A stretch of 64,000 bases of DNA, from contig CANMCO010000002.1 in NCBI GenBank assembly GCA_947496355.1, positions 248,001-312,000 of the forward strand, in the 5' to 3' direction. The notes under the pieces were generated by a model. It searched no databases. It was not told where the DNA came from and worked only from the letters and a program-made list of their open reading frames with translations. Made by a program: the position numbers and the translations under genes. Origin of the DNA: an uncultured Aquimarina sp. Its GTDB lineage: Bacteria > Bacteroidota > Bacteroidia > Flavobacteriales > Flavobacteriaceae. This document shows, piece after piece, positions 54,923 to 63,881 of this stretch (position 1 is its first letter; each line of letters starts with the position of its first letter).

Positions 54923-55003
54923 TTTGAATTGAGATTGTGAGTAAGTTTATTGAGCATTAAACTTACAAAACAAAATCTAGATTGTCTATTTCTAATACCC
55001 TCT

Positions 55004-55555
55004 TTATAGATCTATGGTTGTTGAGATTTGTTTTTCAAATTGTAAATTATCTGAAGTTTCAATAGACAACGTAAAAGTGTATTCTTGTTTTTCAAATTGA
55101 GATTTAGCTAAAAATTTATTTAAAAAATTAACAGATATAATGTCATAAAAAAAATCAATATTATTGGCTATTTCTGTTATTTCGGCCAAATTAGAATTGG
55201 CTGTAATCGTATTGCCATCATATATGAAATCTTTATCTAAGCTGATAATGAGACTTCCTTCATTCAATTGATTTAAGAAAGTGTCATTATCACAGGAGGT
55301 AGCAAAGGCCGAAGTGATAAAGTTAAAATTAATATTAGCCGCTGTAGCGTTGTTCTCGCTAAATTTTGCGTAAAGAGTGAACTCATCTGTTATAGTTGCA
55401 GAGTCCTGAGATGATTGATTATTAAGCTCAAATAATTCTAAACTTTCAAAACTTTGGATTTGAAAGATTTGCTCTGGACAGCAACTGTAACTTACTGCCG
55501 ATAGCAAGATAAAAGTCGTGTATAACTTGATAAACGTTTTAAAATTCTTTTTCAT
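55004..55555 (-). CDS. Lipoprotein of unknown function
   Basis: A 183-residue protein with a lipoprotein signal (AVSYSCC, lipidated C25 likely). The mature part is beta-rich, with alternating ELFELNNQSSQDSATITDEF-like strands (core SATITDEFTLYAKFSEN) and an ending FEKQISTTIDL. It has a second cysteine (SFATSCDNDTF). I recognise no family. It stands alone between the dipeptidase and the SpoU methylase genes. Confidence 0.7.
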   Translation of the reverse strand: MKKNFKTFIKLYTTFILLSAVSYSCCPEQIFQIQSFESLELFELNNQSSQDSATITDEFTLYAKFSENNATAANINFNFITSAFATSCDNDTFLNQLNEGSLIISLDKDFIYDGNTITANSNLAEITEIANNIDFFYDIISVNFLNKFLAKSQFEKQEYTFTLSIETSDNLQFEKQISTTIDL

Positions 55556-55636
55556 AGTGTTTCCCTTTCTATTAGAAGATTTATAATATAGGGAAGGGTT
55601 GCGTTAATTATATTTATTATGTTAAAATAAATACAT

Positions 55637-56176
55637 CTAAATACTGAGTTTAGAAAATAGATCCCATATCACTACACCAGCGCTTACCGAAATATTTAAA
55701 GAATGTTTACTACCGTATTGCGGAATTTCAATAACAGCATCACTTTTTGAAACTACCTCCTGTTGTACGCCTTTTACTTCATTTCCAAAAATTATGGCAT
55801 AGACTTGATTAGGTTCGGGTTGAAAATCGTTGAGCATTACAGCATTTTCGGCTTGTTCTACAGAAAGAATTTTTATGTTTTTACTTTTTAGATTTTCAAT
55901 TAATTCCAGTGTGTCTTTTTTGTGTTCCCAATCCACTGTGTCGGTGGCTCCTAAGGCGGTTTTTTGAATATCCTTGTGGGGTGGGGTGGCTGTTATACCG
56001 CAGAGATATATTTTTTCAATTAAAAAAGCATCAGCAGTTCTAAACACAGAACCAATATTGTTCAAGCTTCGGATATTGTCCAAAATAATAATCAAAGGAG
56101 TTTTCTTTGAAGCCTTAAATTCTTCAACAGTCTTACGATCAAGTTCGCTGTTTTTGAGTTTTCTATTTTCTTTCAT
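55637..56176 (-). CDS. SpoU/TrmH-family RNA 2'-O-methyltransferase
   Basis: A 179-residue SPOUT-fold enzyme with only the catalytic domain. Motif 1 is LDNIRSLNNIGSVFRTADAF (Asn and Arg), motif 2 IIFGNEVKGV, and motif 3 IEIPQYGSKHSLNISVSAGV. It transfers methyl from SAM to a ribose 2'-OH in tRNA or rRNA. The position modified cannot be told from sequence. It is divergent from mutS. Confidence 0.92.
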   Translation of the reverse strand: MKENRKLKNSELDRKTVEEFKASKKTPLIIILDNIRSLNNIGSVFRTADAFLIEKIYLCGITATPPHKDIQKTALGATDTVDWEHKKDTLELIENLKSKNIKILSVEQAENAVMLNDFQPEPNQVYAIIFGNEVKGVQQEVVSKSDAVIEIPQYGSKHSLNISVSAGVVIWDLFSKLSI

Positions 56177-56323
56177 TGCAGCAAAAATAATGTTTTGAAG
56201 ATAAAATTAACAATGTAAGAAAGGTAAACACAATTGTGAATAAAATTGAATAACTCCTAAGCGATAGATTATAGAAAAAAATGCAGAATACCTACTTTAG
56301 CATCATCATAAAATCATACTTCA

Positions 56324-58951
56324 TTGGCAGCAAAAGATAGTAAAAAAGTAACTCCATTAATGAAACAATACAATGCGATTAAGGCTAAGTATCCTGATGC
56401 ATTATTGTTATTTAGAGTAGGGGATTTTTATGAGACTTTCGGTTCAGATGCTATCAAAGCAGCCGCTATCTTAAACATTGTTCAAACAAAGAGAGGTAAT
56501 GGTAGTGATCAGGAGACTGCATTGGCAGGATTTCCTCATCATTCTTTGAATACATATTTGCCAAAGTTAGTAAAGGCCGGTGAACGCGTTGCTATTTGCG
56601 ATCAGCTTGAAGACCCCAAGCAAACTAAAACTATTGTAAAGCGTGGTGTTACAGAATTGGTGACTCCTGGAGTTGCACTAAACGATGAGGTTCTACAAAG
56701 CAAAACTAATAATTTTTTGTGTGCGGTGCATTACGGAAAAAAAGGATTAGGAATTGCTTTTTTGGATGTTTCTACAGGTGAGTTTTTAACCGCGCAAGGT
56801 GACATAGCACACATGGATAAGTTGATGCAAAATTTCAGTCCAAGTGAAGTGCTTGTTACCAAACCAAAGAAGCAAGCTTTTCAGAACGATTTTGGGCAGG
56901 ATTACCATGCTTTCTTTCTTGAAGATTGGGTTTATAAGCCAGATTATGCAAATGAGACCTTAAATAACCATTTCGGAACAAAAACATTAAAAGGCTTTGG
57001 TGTTGATCATTTAAATGAAGGAATTATTGCTGCAGGAGTGATTCTGCATTATTTAGGAGAAACTCAGCATCATAAATTACAACATATTACCTCAATACAA
57101 CGAATTGCTGAAGATCAATACATCTGGATGGATCGTTTTACAATACGTAACCTCGAGCTATATCATGCAAATGCAGCAAATGCTGTTACCCTTCTTGATG
57201 TTATTGATAAAACGATTTCACCAATGGGAGGCCGTACCCTAAAACGTTGGTTGGCTTTACCTTTGAAAAATAATAATGCAATCCAAAAACGTCACGAAGT
57301 TGTGCAATATTTTTTGGATAATACTACGGTACTTCAAAAAAATCAACATCAAATTAAGCAGATTGGGGATATTGAACGATTAATTTCTAAAGTGGCAACC
57401 GGAAAAGTCAGCCCTCGTGAGGTGGTGCATCTTAAAAACTCCTTAGAGGCTATTGTTCCCATAAAATTACAAGCTTCTAATAGTGATAATGAAGCGCTAA
57501 AAGTAATAGGAGATACACTAAATGATTGTGAATTACTTCGTAATAAAATTAAAGAAACCCTAAATGAAGATGCTCCTGTAAACATAGGAAAGGGTAATAC
57601 TATTGCCAATGGCTATTTGGAGGAGTTAGATGAATTGAGATCAATTGCATTTTCTGGAAAAGATTATCTCGATAAAATGTTAGAACGAGAAACTAAAGCT
57701 ACAGGGATTACTTCCTTGAAAATAGCATCGAATAACGTTTTTGGATATTATATAGAGGTGCGAAATACGCATAAAGATAAAGTACCCGATACCTGGATAC
57801 GTAAACAGACTCTGGTTAGTGCAGAACGATATATTACTGAAGAACTTAAAGAGTATGAAGCAAAAATTCTAGGAGCCGAAGAAAAGATTTTGGCGCTAGA
57901 GCAACAGTTGTTTAATGATTTGGTGATTTGGATGAATGAATATATCAAACCTGTGCAATTAAATGCTACTTTAATCGGTCAGTTAGATTGTTTATGTTCT
58001 TTTGCACAGTTGGCTCAAGAAAACCAATATGTGCGCCCTTTGATTGACGAATCGCATGATTTGGAAATTAAAAACGGACGTCACCCAGTAATCGAAAAAC
58101 AGCTTCCACCTGGTGAGCAATATATTGCAAACGATGTTTTGTTGGATAGAGAGAATCAACAAATGATAATGATTACAGGTCCTAATATGAGTGGTAAATC
58201 TGCTATATTAAGACAAACGGCCTTGATAGTTTTATTGGCGCAAATGGGGTGTTTTGTTCCTGCAGAAGAAGTCAGGATAGGGGTTGTGGATAAAATATTT
58301 ACAAGAGTAGGGGCCAGTGATAATATTTCAATGGGAGAATCTACTTTTATGGTAGAGATGAATGAGACTGCTAGTATCCTTAATAACATATCAGATCGAA
58401 GTTTGGTATTGCTAGATGAAATTGGTCGAGGTACAAGTACGTATGACGGAATATCAATTGCTTGGGCAATTAGTGAGTTTTTACACGAACATCCCTCAAA
58501 ACCGAAGACGTTGTTTGCTACGCATTATCATGAATTAAATGAAATGTGTGAGACATTTGATCGTATCAAAAATTATAATGTTTCTGTAAAGGAACTTAAA
58601 GATACTGTTCTTTTCTTGCGTAAACTGGTTCCAGGAGGTAGTGAGCATAGTTTTGGGATTCATGTGGCAAAAATGGCTGGCATGCCACAACAGGTGCTTC
58701 ACAGGGCGAATAAAATGCTTAAGAAATTAGAAAAATCGCACAGTAGTTCAGCACTTACAGATAAAATTAAAGGAATCCAAGAGGAGGATGAACTGCAATT
58801 AAGTTTCTTTAATCTTGATGATCCTTTGTTAGAAGAAATTAAAGAAGAAATCCTGGATATAGATATCAATACACTCACTCCGGTGGAGGCATTGATGAAA
58901 CTTAATGAGATTAAACGCATGCTAACCAGGAAGAAAGCATCTCAAGTTTAA
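56324..58951 (+). CDS. mutS: DNA mismatch repair protein MutS
   Basis: An 875-residue MutS. The mismatch-reading Phe-x-Glu lies in [11 protein letters not shown] (F39 region). The ATPase has Walker [11 protein letters not shown], Walker [17 protein letters not shown], and the His in [11 protein letters not shown]. The C-terminal helix-turn-helix dimer part ends [15 protein letters not shown]. Start: TTG at 56324, since the frame has a stop just upstream and no ATG in between. It is monocistronic. Confidence 0.97.
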   Translation: MAAKDSKKVTPLMKQYNAIKAKYPDALLLFRVGDFYETFGSDAIKAAAILNIVQTKRGNGSDQETALAGFPHHSLNTYLPKLVKAGERVAICDQLEDPKQTKTIVKRGVTELVTPGVALNDEVLQSKTNNFLCAVHYGKKGLGIAFLDVSTGEFLTAQGDIAHMDKLMQNFSPSEVLVTKPKKQAFQNDFGQDYHAFFLEDWVYKPDYANETLNNHFGTKTLKGFGVDHLNEGIIAAGVILHYLGETQHHKLQHITSIQRIAEDQYIWMDRFTIRNLELYHANAANAVTLLDVIDKTISPMGGRTLKRWLALPLKNNNAIQKRHEVVQYFLDNTTVLQKNQHQIKQIGDIERLISKVATGKVSPREVVHLKNSLEAIVPIKLQASNSDNEALKVIGDTLNDCELLRNKIKETLNEDAPVNIGKGNTIANGYLEELDELRSIAFSGKDYLDKMLERETKATGITSLKIASNNVFGYYIEVRNTHKDKVPDTWIRKQTLVSAERYITEELKEYEAKILGAEEKILALEQQLFNDLVIWMNEYIKPVQLNATLIGQLDCLCSFAQLAQENQYVRPLIDESHDLEIKNGRHPVIEKQLPPGEQYIANDVLLDRENQQMIMITGPNMSGKSAILRQTALIVLLAQMGCFVPAEEVRIGVVDKIFTRVGASDNISMGESTFMVEMNETASILNNISDRSLVLLDEIGRGTSTYDGISIAWAISEFLHEHPSKPKTLFATHYHELNEMCETFDRIKNYNVSVKELKDTVLFLRKLVPGGSEHSFGIHVAKMAGMPQQVLHRANKMLKKLEKSHSSSALTDKIKGIQEEDELQLSFFNLDDPLLEEIKEEILDIDINTLTPVEALMKLNEIKRMLTRKKASQV

Positions 58952-58979
58952 TTTTTTTTATTCTTTTTGCAAAAAACAC

Positions 58980-59009
58980 TTTGGTATTACTAGAATTGTT
59001 TTAAATTTG
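58980..59009 (+). promoter_or_regulatory. Promoter of the tRNA pair
   Basis: TTTG (58980-58983), 18-bp spacer, TAAATTTG (59002-59009) fit TTTG-N(18-19)-TAnnTTTG. It stands 37 bp upstream of tRNA-Gly. Confidence 0.65.
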
Positions 59010-59046
59010 CATCCGCAATAAAGCATTGCGAAGTTCTTAAAATACT

Positions 59047-59118
59047 GCGAAAGTAGCTCAGGGGTAGAGCATCACCTTGCCAAGGTGAGGGTCGCGGGTT
59101 CAAATCCCGTCTTTCGCT
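59047..59118 (+). tRNA. tRNA-Gly (GCC)
   Basis: A 72-nt cloverleaf: acceptor GCGAAAG / CTTTCGC, anticodon stem TCACC / GGTGA around loop TTGCCAA (anticodon GCC), T-arm GGGTTCAAATCCC, discriminator T. No CCA is encoded. Confidence 0.95.
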
Positions 59119-59137
59119 CTGAGATAATATATACCAA

Positions 59138-59222
59138 GCTGAAGTGGTGGAATTGGTAGACACGTTGGACTTAAAATCCAATGGCCTGTAAGGCCGTGCG
59201 GGTTCAAGTCCCGCCTTCAGTA
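59138..59222 (+). tRNA. tRNA-Leu (TAA)
   Basis: An 85-nt class II tRNA with a long variable arm: acceptor GCTGAAG / CTTCAGT (one G-U), anticodon stem TTGGA / TCCAA around CTTAAAA (anticodon TAA), variable arm TGGCCTGTAAGGCCGT, T-arm CGGGTTCAAGTCCCG, discriminator A. It is 19 bp after tRNA-Gly and cotranscribed. Confidence 0.95.
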
Positions 59223-59225
59223 CTT

Positions 59226-59267
59226 AAAGCCTTCTTAATCTTTTGATTTTGAAGGCTTTTCTTTTTT
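59226..59267 (+). terminator. Terminator of the tRNA transcript
   Basis: Arms AAAGCCTTC / GAAGGCTTT with a 16-nt AT-rich loop and T-run. Confidence 0.75.
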
Positions 59268-59538
59268 ACATAATTGCATTTTTTGATGCATTTCTTATCA
59301 GATCTAGATAATTAAAAATATTTAAACAATTGATTATCAAAAAAAGGGTTCGAGTCTCTTTTCCTTTCGTAAGAAAATTTTTTAGTTTTTTAGGATATAG
59401 AGTGATTTCTTATTCAAAGTATTTTAAATGTATTTTGTTTTTTTATTATGTGAAATTTTTTGGCAATTATTGATTGATCCGAATTGCAAAAACCCTTTAA
59501 TTATAGTGTAATAAAATAAGTTGTAATTAATTTTCTTT
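59268..59538. other. Gene-free AT-rich stretch with a tRNA T-arm-like fragment
   Basis: No gene is visible. At 59344-59360 the string AAGGG-TTCGAGT-CTCTT has the exact form of a tRNA T-arm (five pairs, one G-U), but no rest of a tRNA precedes it. It matches neither neighbouring tRNA, so it may be a fragment of another tRNA left by an integration, or chance. Confidence 0.4.
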
Positions 59539-59564
59539 CAAAACATACTGACTGGTATGTTTTG
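59539..59564 (+). promoter_or_regulatory. Probable TetR operator O1
   Basis: Palindrome with perfect 10-bp arms CAAAACATAC / GTATGTTTTG around TGACTG. It ends 2 bp before the -7 element at 59567-59574, so a bound repressor would block RNA polymerase. A second copy is at 60582-60607. Confidence 0.75.
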
Positions 59565-59566
59565 AG

Positions 59567-59574
59567 TATATTTG
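59567..59574 (+). promoter_or_regulatory. -7 element of the rhodanese-TetR operon
   Basis: TATATTTG fits TAnnTTTG, 17 bp before the ATG at 59592. Confidence 0.55.
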
Positions 59575-59591
59575 CATAAATTATATAAACT

Positions 59592-59969
59592 ATGAAGGCA
59601 AGAAATTTAGTTATTAGTATTGTCTTTTTAATGAGTGTATTTTATATGGCCTATCGAATTTTTCGAAATGCGAGTATTGACAAGGAAATAAATTCTCAAC
59701 TGGTAGAGAATGCTATTTTACTGGATGTGCGTACAGCCTGGGAATATAAGAGAGGCAATCTTCCCAATTCTTTGAACATAAAAATGTCTGACCTTAGAAC
59801 AGTTGCTATTCCATTTGAAAAGGATAGAGTCGTTATAACATATTGCTCTCACGGAATGCGAAGTATTAAAGCCAAGGGCATTTTAAAGAAGCGCGGTTTT
59901 GTAAATGTTTATAACGGAGGTTCTATTGATGATTTAGAACCTTATTTTGAGATTGATAAAAATAATTAG
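59592..59969 (+). CDS. Membrane-anchored rhodanese
   Basis: A 125-residue protein with one N-terminal helix (about 6-24) and a rhodanese domain: NAILLDVRTAWEYKRGNLPN and the active loop YCSHGMRS, which has the full CxxGxR form (Cys about 91), unlike the rhodanese at 17772. It can accept and transfer sulfane sulfur at the membrane. It is 3 bp upstream of the TetR gene and sits behind operator O1, so it is under that repressor. Confidence 0.88.
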   Translation: MKARNLVISIVFLMSVFYMAYRIFRNASIDKEINSQLVENAILLDVRTAWEYKRGNLPNSLNIKMSDLRTVAIPFEKDRVVITYCSHGMRSIKAKGILKKRGFVNVYNGGSIDDLEPYFEIDKNN

Positions 59970-59972
59970 ATT

Positions 59973-60569
59973 ATGCCTCAAATGTCCAAAGCAGATAACA
60001 CCCGTATAGATATTTTGAAAAAGGCATTGCCTTTGGTTTATAAAAATGGCTACCAAGCAACGAGTATTGATGATATTATTGCAACGACACAAGTTACCAA
60101 AGGGGCATTCTATTACCATTTTAAAAATAAAGATAAAATGGGATTGGCAATTATAAATGATGTTATGTATCCTGCAATGCGAGCTTTGTTGGTTGAGCCA
60201 TTGTTAGATTCACAGAATCCGCAAAAAGAAATCTATCAAATGATGGAAAAGGTTTTGATGGATGACACTTTTTTTAACATTAAATATGGATGCCCGGCAG
60301 TTAATCTCATAGAAGAAATGTCGCCTTTAAATAGCGACTTTGCCAATGTGCTGACCAAGCTCTTTATAGAGTGGAAAAATGCTGTTGTAGGTTGCTTAAA
60401 TGAAGGAAAAAAGGGAAATACTGTAAAAGCTGATTTGAATAGCGAACAAGTAGCCGTTTTTGTTTTGTCTGGATATTCAGGCATACGCAACTTAGGAAAA
60501 ATACTCGGTAAATCAAGTTACACAGAATATTTGAAAGAACTAAAAAATTACCTAACGATTTTAAACTAA
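59973..60569 (+). CDS. TetR-family repressor
   Basis: A 198-residue regulator with an N-terminal helix-turn-helix (about 12-57): ILKKALPLVYKNGYQATSID and TTQVTKGAFYYHFKNKDKMG. The C-terminal ligand domain has CPAVNLIEEMSPLNSDFANV, including one cysteine near the pocket. It is the second gene of the operon behind O1 and probably represses itself. The same palindrome in front of 60625 suggests it also controls the next two genes. The inducer is unknown; the rhodanese may point to reactive sulfur (inference). Confidence 0.92.
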   Translation: MPQMSKADNTRIDILKKALPLVYKNGYQATSIDDIIATTQVTKGAFYYHFKNKDKMGLAIINDVMYPAMRALLVEPLLDSQNPQKEIYQMMEKVLMDDTFFNIKYGCPAVNLIEEMSPLNSDFANVLTKLFIEWKNAVVGCLNEGKKGNTVKADLNSEQVAVFVLSGYSGIRNLGKILGKSSYTEYLKELKNYLTILN

Positions 60570-60581
60570 ATTTTTTTACCA

Positions 60582-60607
60582 TAAAACATACTAATTAGTA
60601 TGTTTTA
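60582..60607 (+). promoter_or_regulatory. Probable TetR operator O2
   Basis: Fully palindromic 26 bp with arms TAAAACATACTAA / TTAGTATGTTTTA. It sits 12 bp past the TetR stop and 17 bp before the ATG at 60625. Confidence 0.78.
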
Positions 60608-60624
60608 GATCTAACTTTTTAAAT

Positions 60625-61083
60625 ATGTATCAATTTTTATTACCCTTCCATTCCATATTCAGATGGCTTGTTTTAATTAGCTTGTTATATTCCGTCTATT
60701 TGTCCTTCAAAGGAAAAACTAGGCGGTTGGCTTTTAGTAACAGAATAAATCATATTCGACATTGGACGGCAACCATTGCCCACATACAATTGATAATTGG
60801 CATTTTACTTTATACCAAAAGTCCAATAGTTCAATACTTTCTTAAGAATGGGTTTGATGGATGGAACGACAATACATTTTATGGGTTGTTACATATTGCT
60901 CTGATGCTTGTGGCTATTATAATTATCACGTTAGGCTCTGCAAAAGCAAAAAGAAAAGATACGGATTTGGAAAAATTCCACACGATGTTCACTTACTTTT
61001 CACTTGGTTTACTCATCATATTCATAGCGATTCCCTGGCCGTTTTCGCCTTTGGCCAATCGCCCTTACCTAAGACCTTTTTAG
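60625..61083 (+). CDS. Four-TM histidine-rich membrane protein
   Basis: A 152-residue protein with four TM helices (about 10-28, 46-65, 84-106, 117-138). Histidines lie in or near the helices: H9 in LPFHSIFRW, a cluster in NHIRHWTATIAHIQ, LLHIALM and EKFHTMFTY. Close relatives in Flavobacteriia are often labelled 'cytochrome B', but no standard haem motif confirms this. The gene starts 17 bp after operator O2 and precedes a DUF3817 gene by 10 bp, so it is part of the TetR regulon. Function unknown. Confidence 0.75.
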   Translation: MYQFLLPFHSIFRWLVLISLLYSVYLSFKGKTRRLAFSNRINHIRHWTATIAHIQLIIGILLYTKSPIVQYFLKNGFDGWNDNTFYGLLHIALMLVAIIIITLGSAKAKRKDTDLEKFHTMFTYFSLGLLIIFIAIPWPFSPLANRPYLRPF

Positions 61084-61093
61084 AGATTACATT

Positions 61094-61414
61094 ATGAAAA
61101 ATTACTTTAAAACATCCATAGGTAGATTGAGAATTGTGGCAATGCTAGAAGGCATTTCATTACTGATTCTTATATTCATCGGCTTGCCTTTGAAATATAT
61201 AATGAATATTCCGGAAGTCGTTAAGACTATTGGTCCTATTCATGGTGCCTTGTTTCTTCTTTATCTGTTTTTGACACTAGGTGCGGCTACAGAATATAGC
61301 TGGAAAGGAATTATTATATCAAAAGTTTTATTGGCCTCTCTTATTCCCTTCGGTACGTTTTATGTTGACCAAAAAATTTTGAAACCTATTCATGAAAAGG
61401 AAGGAAATATATAG
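61094..61414 (+). CDS. DUF3817 membrane protein
   Basis: A 106-residue protein with about three TM helices. It has the DUF3817 form: LRIVAMLEGISLLILIFIGLPLKY, core AMLEGISLLILIFIG, then GPIHGALFLLYLF and the C-terminal SLIPFGTFYVDQKILK. It is the second gene behind operator O2. Function unknown. Confidence 0.85.
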   Translation: MKNYFKTSIGRLRIVAMLEGISLLILIFIGLPLKYIMNIPEVVKTIGPIHGALFLLYLFLTLGAATEYSWKGIIISKVLLASLIPFGTFYVDQKILKPIHEKEGNI

Positions 61415-61955
61415 AATTTAGTTTATTCGTTCAAATTGGATATAAAAAGATCATTTACCTTTTATTAAATCTTTTGAAATAATTGAAATCTTCACAAAAG
61501 GTAATCTACACCTTATGTTTTAGAAATTGGTAATCAAAACAAACCAATTCGGTAAATTTCCTTTCATTTTGTTGAAAATTGAACATCGGAAAAAGAGCTC
61601 TATTTGAAAAAATCTTAGACACAGTACCCAATTTCAGCATTTCATTCCGTTAATGTTTCTCGACACTTTGGAAATAAACACTACATTTCCAAGCCAAAAT
61701 TAAAAGAGAATTTCCCGAAGAAAACCAACATTTTTCCAGCGCTGTTTTAGCAGCTAATTTTGAGAGGGTTTACGAGGTAAGAGCAATTTTCAAGTAGTTT
61801 TATCTTCTTGTTTCGATAGCTTTCGAAGCATATAACTTCTACAAATTATTCTTATTAAGTTGATTCTTAGATCTGAACACAACAACCTTATATTCTAACA
61901 CAAACTTCTTTATGTTCTTTCTCAACTTTGTACAAGAAATATATAACAGAAAGAA
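61415..61955. other. Gene-free stretch with possible gene fragments (541 bp)
   Basis: No complete gene is present. One short frame (about 61695-61797, plus) reads KREFPEENQHFSSAVLAANF then ERVYEVRAIFK before a stop, and a second frame before it reads SRHFGNKHYISKPKLKENFP. They look like coding remnants joined by frameshifts, but I cannot name a parent gene. The stretch separates the TetR regulon from the SDR/cupin/DoxX group. Confidence 0.35.
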
Positions 61956-62846
61956 ATGAAAATAATTGTCACCGGATCATTAGGAAATATAAGCAAACCC
62001 CTAACAGAAGAATTGGTAAACGAAGGACATTCGGTTGTCGTGATATGTAGCAGTCCAGAGCGAAAAAAGCAAATAGAGAATCTTGGGGTAAAAGCAGCTA
62101 TTGGCAAGCTGGAGGATGAAGCCTTTGTTGTAGATACTTTTAAAGGCGCCGATGCTGTATACGGGATGGTGCCCCCTAGCTATGACAAACCCGATATGAT
62201 TTCTACCTACCGTACCATTGCGTCTAATTATGCCAAAGCCATTACCAAAAATAAAGTAAAAAGAATGGTAGCTCTCAGCAGTTTCGGAGCCCATTTAAGC
62301 GAAGGAACGGGGAATATTTTAGGAGCCCATCATTTTGAAGAGATTCTGAGAGGTATCACTAATGTAGAATTGACTATCATGCGACCTACGTACTTCTATT
62401 ATAACTTTTTAAATTATTTGGATAAGATCAAAGCTTCCAAAGCTATTTATGTCAATTACGGGGGAGATAATCGAAAGATTCCGCTAGTGTCTCCCAAAGA
62501 TATTGCCAGCGCCATTGCCGAAGAGCTTCAAAAACCTGAGGCTATCACACCCATACAATATGTGGTAAGTGAGGAGCTTACGACTTCGGAAATAACAGAT
62601 ATTCTTGGGAAAGCAATTGATAAAAACATCAAATGGCATCTAATTTCTGATAAAGAAATGAAAAAAGAGTTAAAACAAAACGGAATGCCTGAAAAACTAG
62701 CCGCATCTATCACAGAAATGTTCTCAGCAATGCATCAGGGAAAGTTAGCAGCACATTATATAGAAAATAAACCTTCAGTTTTTGGTAAAGTAAAACTCAA
62801 GGAGTTTGCACGAGAAGATTTTGTGACTGCTTATCATAAAGCATAA
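61956..62846 (+). CDS. NmrA-like NAD(P)-binding protein
   Basis: A 296-residue atypical SDR. The dinucleotide motif is IIVTGSLGNISKPLTEEL, followed by RKKQIENLGVKAAIGKLED, AVYGMVPPSYDK and MRPTYFYYNFLN. It lacks the usual YxxxK catalytic pair at the standard site, as NmrA-like proteins do, so it may be a redox sensor or reductase. Its base use is visibly more GC-rich than that of neighbours, consistent with transfer. First of a same-strand group with cupin, DoxX and SDR genes. Confidence 0.85.
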   Translation: MKIIVTGSLGNISKPLTEELVNEGHSVVVICSSPERKKQIENLGVKAAIGKLEDEAFVVDTFKGADAVYGMVPPSYDKPDMISTYRTIASNYAKAITKNKVKRMVALSSFGAHLSEGTGNILGAHHFEEILRGITNVELTIMRPTYFYYNFLNYLDKIKASKAIYVNYGGDNRKIPLVSPKDIASAIAEELQKPEAITPIQYVVSEELTTSEITDILGKAIDKNIKWHLISDKEMKKELKQNGMPEKLAASITEMFSAMHQGKLAAHYIENKPSVFGKVKLKEFAREDFVTAYHKA

Positions 62847-62894
62847 GATAAATTGGTTTAACTAAATCAAAAATCATTGAAATAAAATATAGTT

Positions 62895-63416
62895 ATGAAA
62901 ATTAAAGTATTGAAAAGTAACATGATGAGTAATGCTTTTATCTTGTTTATTTTGATTTGTTTTCTACATCTAAAGGGAGCAGCTCAAAACGTACAATCAG
63001 TATCATCTGATAAAAATGATTCCGGACTTATATTGATCCCCTTAAACGATGCGTTTGATTATAAATTTCAGCCTTTGTATGCCAACAGGCCGAATGGACC
63101 TTATTTCCATGTTTTAGAAGGTGATCCCAGAAGTAAACCTTCGTATACCGTATTTAGATATAGCCAGAACTATACAGGAAGCGGAAAATTTCACGCCCAT
63201 ACGCATAATTATCGGTTGTGGTTGGTAGAAGGTGCTTTAAAACATTGGGATGAGAAAGGTAGTGAAGAAACTGCAACGGTTCTTACGCCCGGTTCCTATT
63301 TGTACCAGCCCGCCAACCAGTTGCATGCAGCCAATTGTCTTTCGAAGCGATGTACGGCTTATGTATTATTTGATGGTCCGGTAAAAACGTATTATGCGGA
63401 TGATGAAGATCATTGA
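62895..63416 (+). CDS. Secreted cupin-fold protein
   Basis: A 173-residue protein with a signal peptide (about 1-32, ending GAAQ). The cupin core (about 75-165) has KFHAHTHNYRLWLVEGALKH, with two His, and PGSYLYQPANQLHAANCL with the third. This is the metal-binding pattern of small cupins. The substrate is unknown. It lies 48 bp after the NmrA-like gene and probably in the same transcript. Confidence 0.8.
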   Translation: MKIKVLKSNMMSNAFILFILICFLHLKGAAQNVQSVSSDKNDSGLILIPLNDAFDYKFQPLYANRPNGPYFHVLEGDPRSKPSYTVFRYSQNYTGSGKFHAHTHNYRLWLVEGALKHWDEKGSEETATVLTPGSYLYQPANQLHAANCLSKRCTAYVLFDGPVKTYYADDEDH

Positions 63417-63452
63417 AAATAGGAAGCGAACCTAAAGATTACTAATACTATT

Positions 63453-63881
63453 ATGATGAAAGCAGATCTACTATTAAAACCCCTTATCTCAATCGATATC
63501 GTTTTATTGATTTTGAGGCTTGGAACTGGATTATTACTATTTGTAAATCATGGACTGGAAAAAATATTGGGATTCAATCAAATGTTAGAGATGTTTCCGG
63601 ATCCTCTAGGAGTTAGCCCGGTAGTTAGCCTAGTCTTTGCATCGATAGCAGATGCTCTTTGTTCCGTATTACTTATGTTAGGATTTTTAACCCGAGTGAG
63701 TTCATTCCTGGTTTTCGTAAACTTAATAGTTGCATTTATCTTTGTTCACCATAGTAAAGTAGGCGAAATTCATGGCGAATTGATTATCTTATACACAATT
63801 GCTATGGCAATTATCTTCTTTTACGGTCCAGGTAGTATTAGTGTAGATAAAATAGTAAGTACAAAAAACACCATACTATGA
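63453..63881 (+). CDS. DoxX-family membrane protein
   Basis: A 142-residue protein with four TM helices. The DoxX form shows in LRLGTGLLLFVNHGLEKILG, EMFPDPLGVSPVVSLVFAS and IHGELIILYTIAMAIIFFYG. DoxX proteins of this kind are associated with oxidative stress and quinone or sulfur chemistry, but the role here is open. Its stop overlaps the start of the next gene by 4 bp (ATGA). Confidence 0.9.
   Translation: MMKADLLLKPLISIDIVLLILRLGTGLLLFVNHGLEKILGFNQMLEMFPDPLGVSPVVSLVFASIADALCSVLLMLGFLTRVSSFLVFVNLIVAFIFVHHSKVGEIHGELIILYTIAMAIIFFYGPGSISVDKIVSTKNTIL

Noticed and set aside
58160..58200. Defective Walker A in MutS (GKSA)
   Set aside because: The residue required after GK is the Ser, which is present; the following Ala is outside the motif core.
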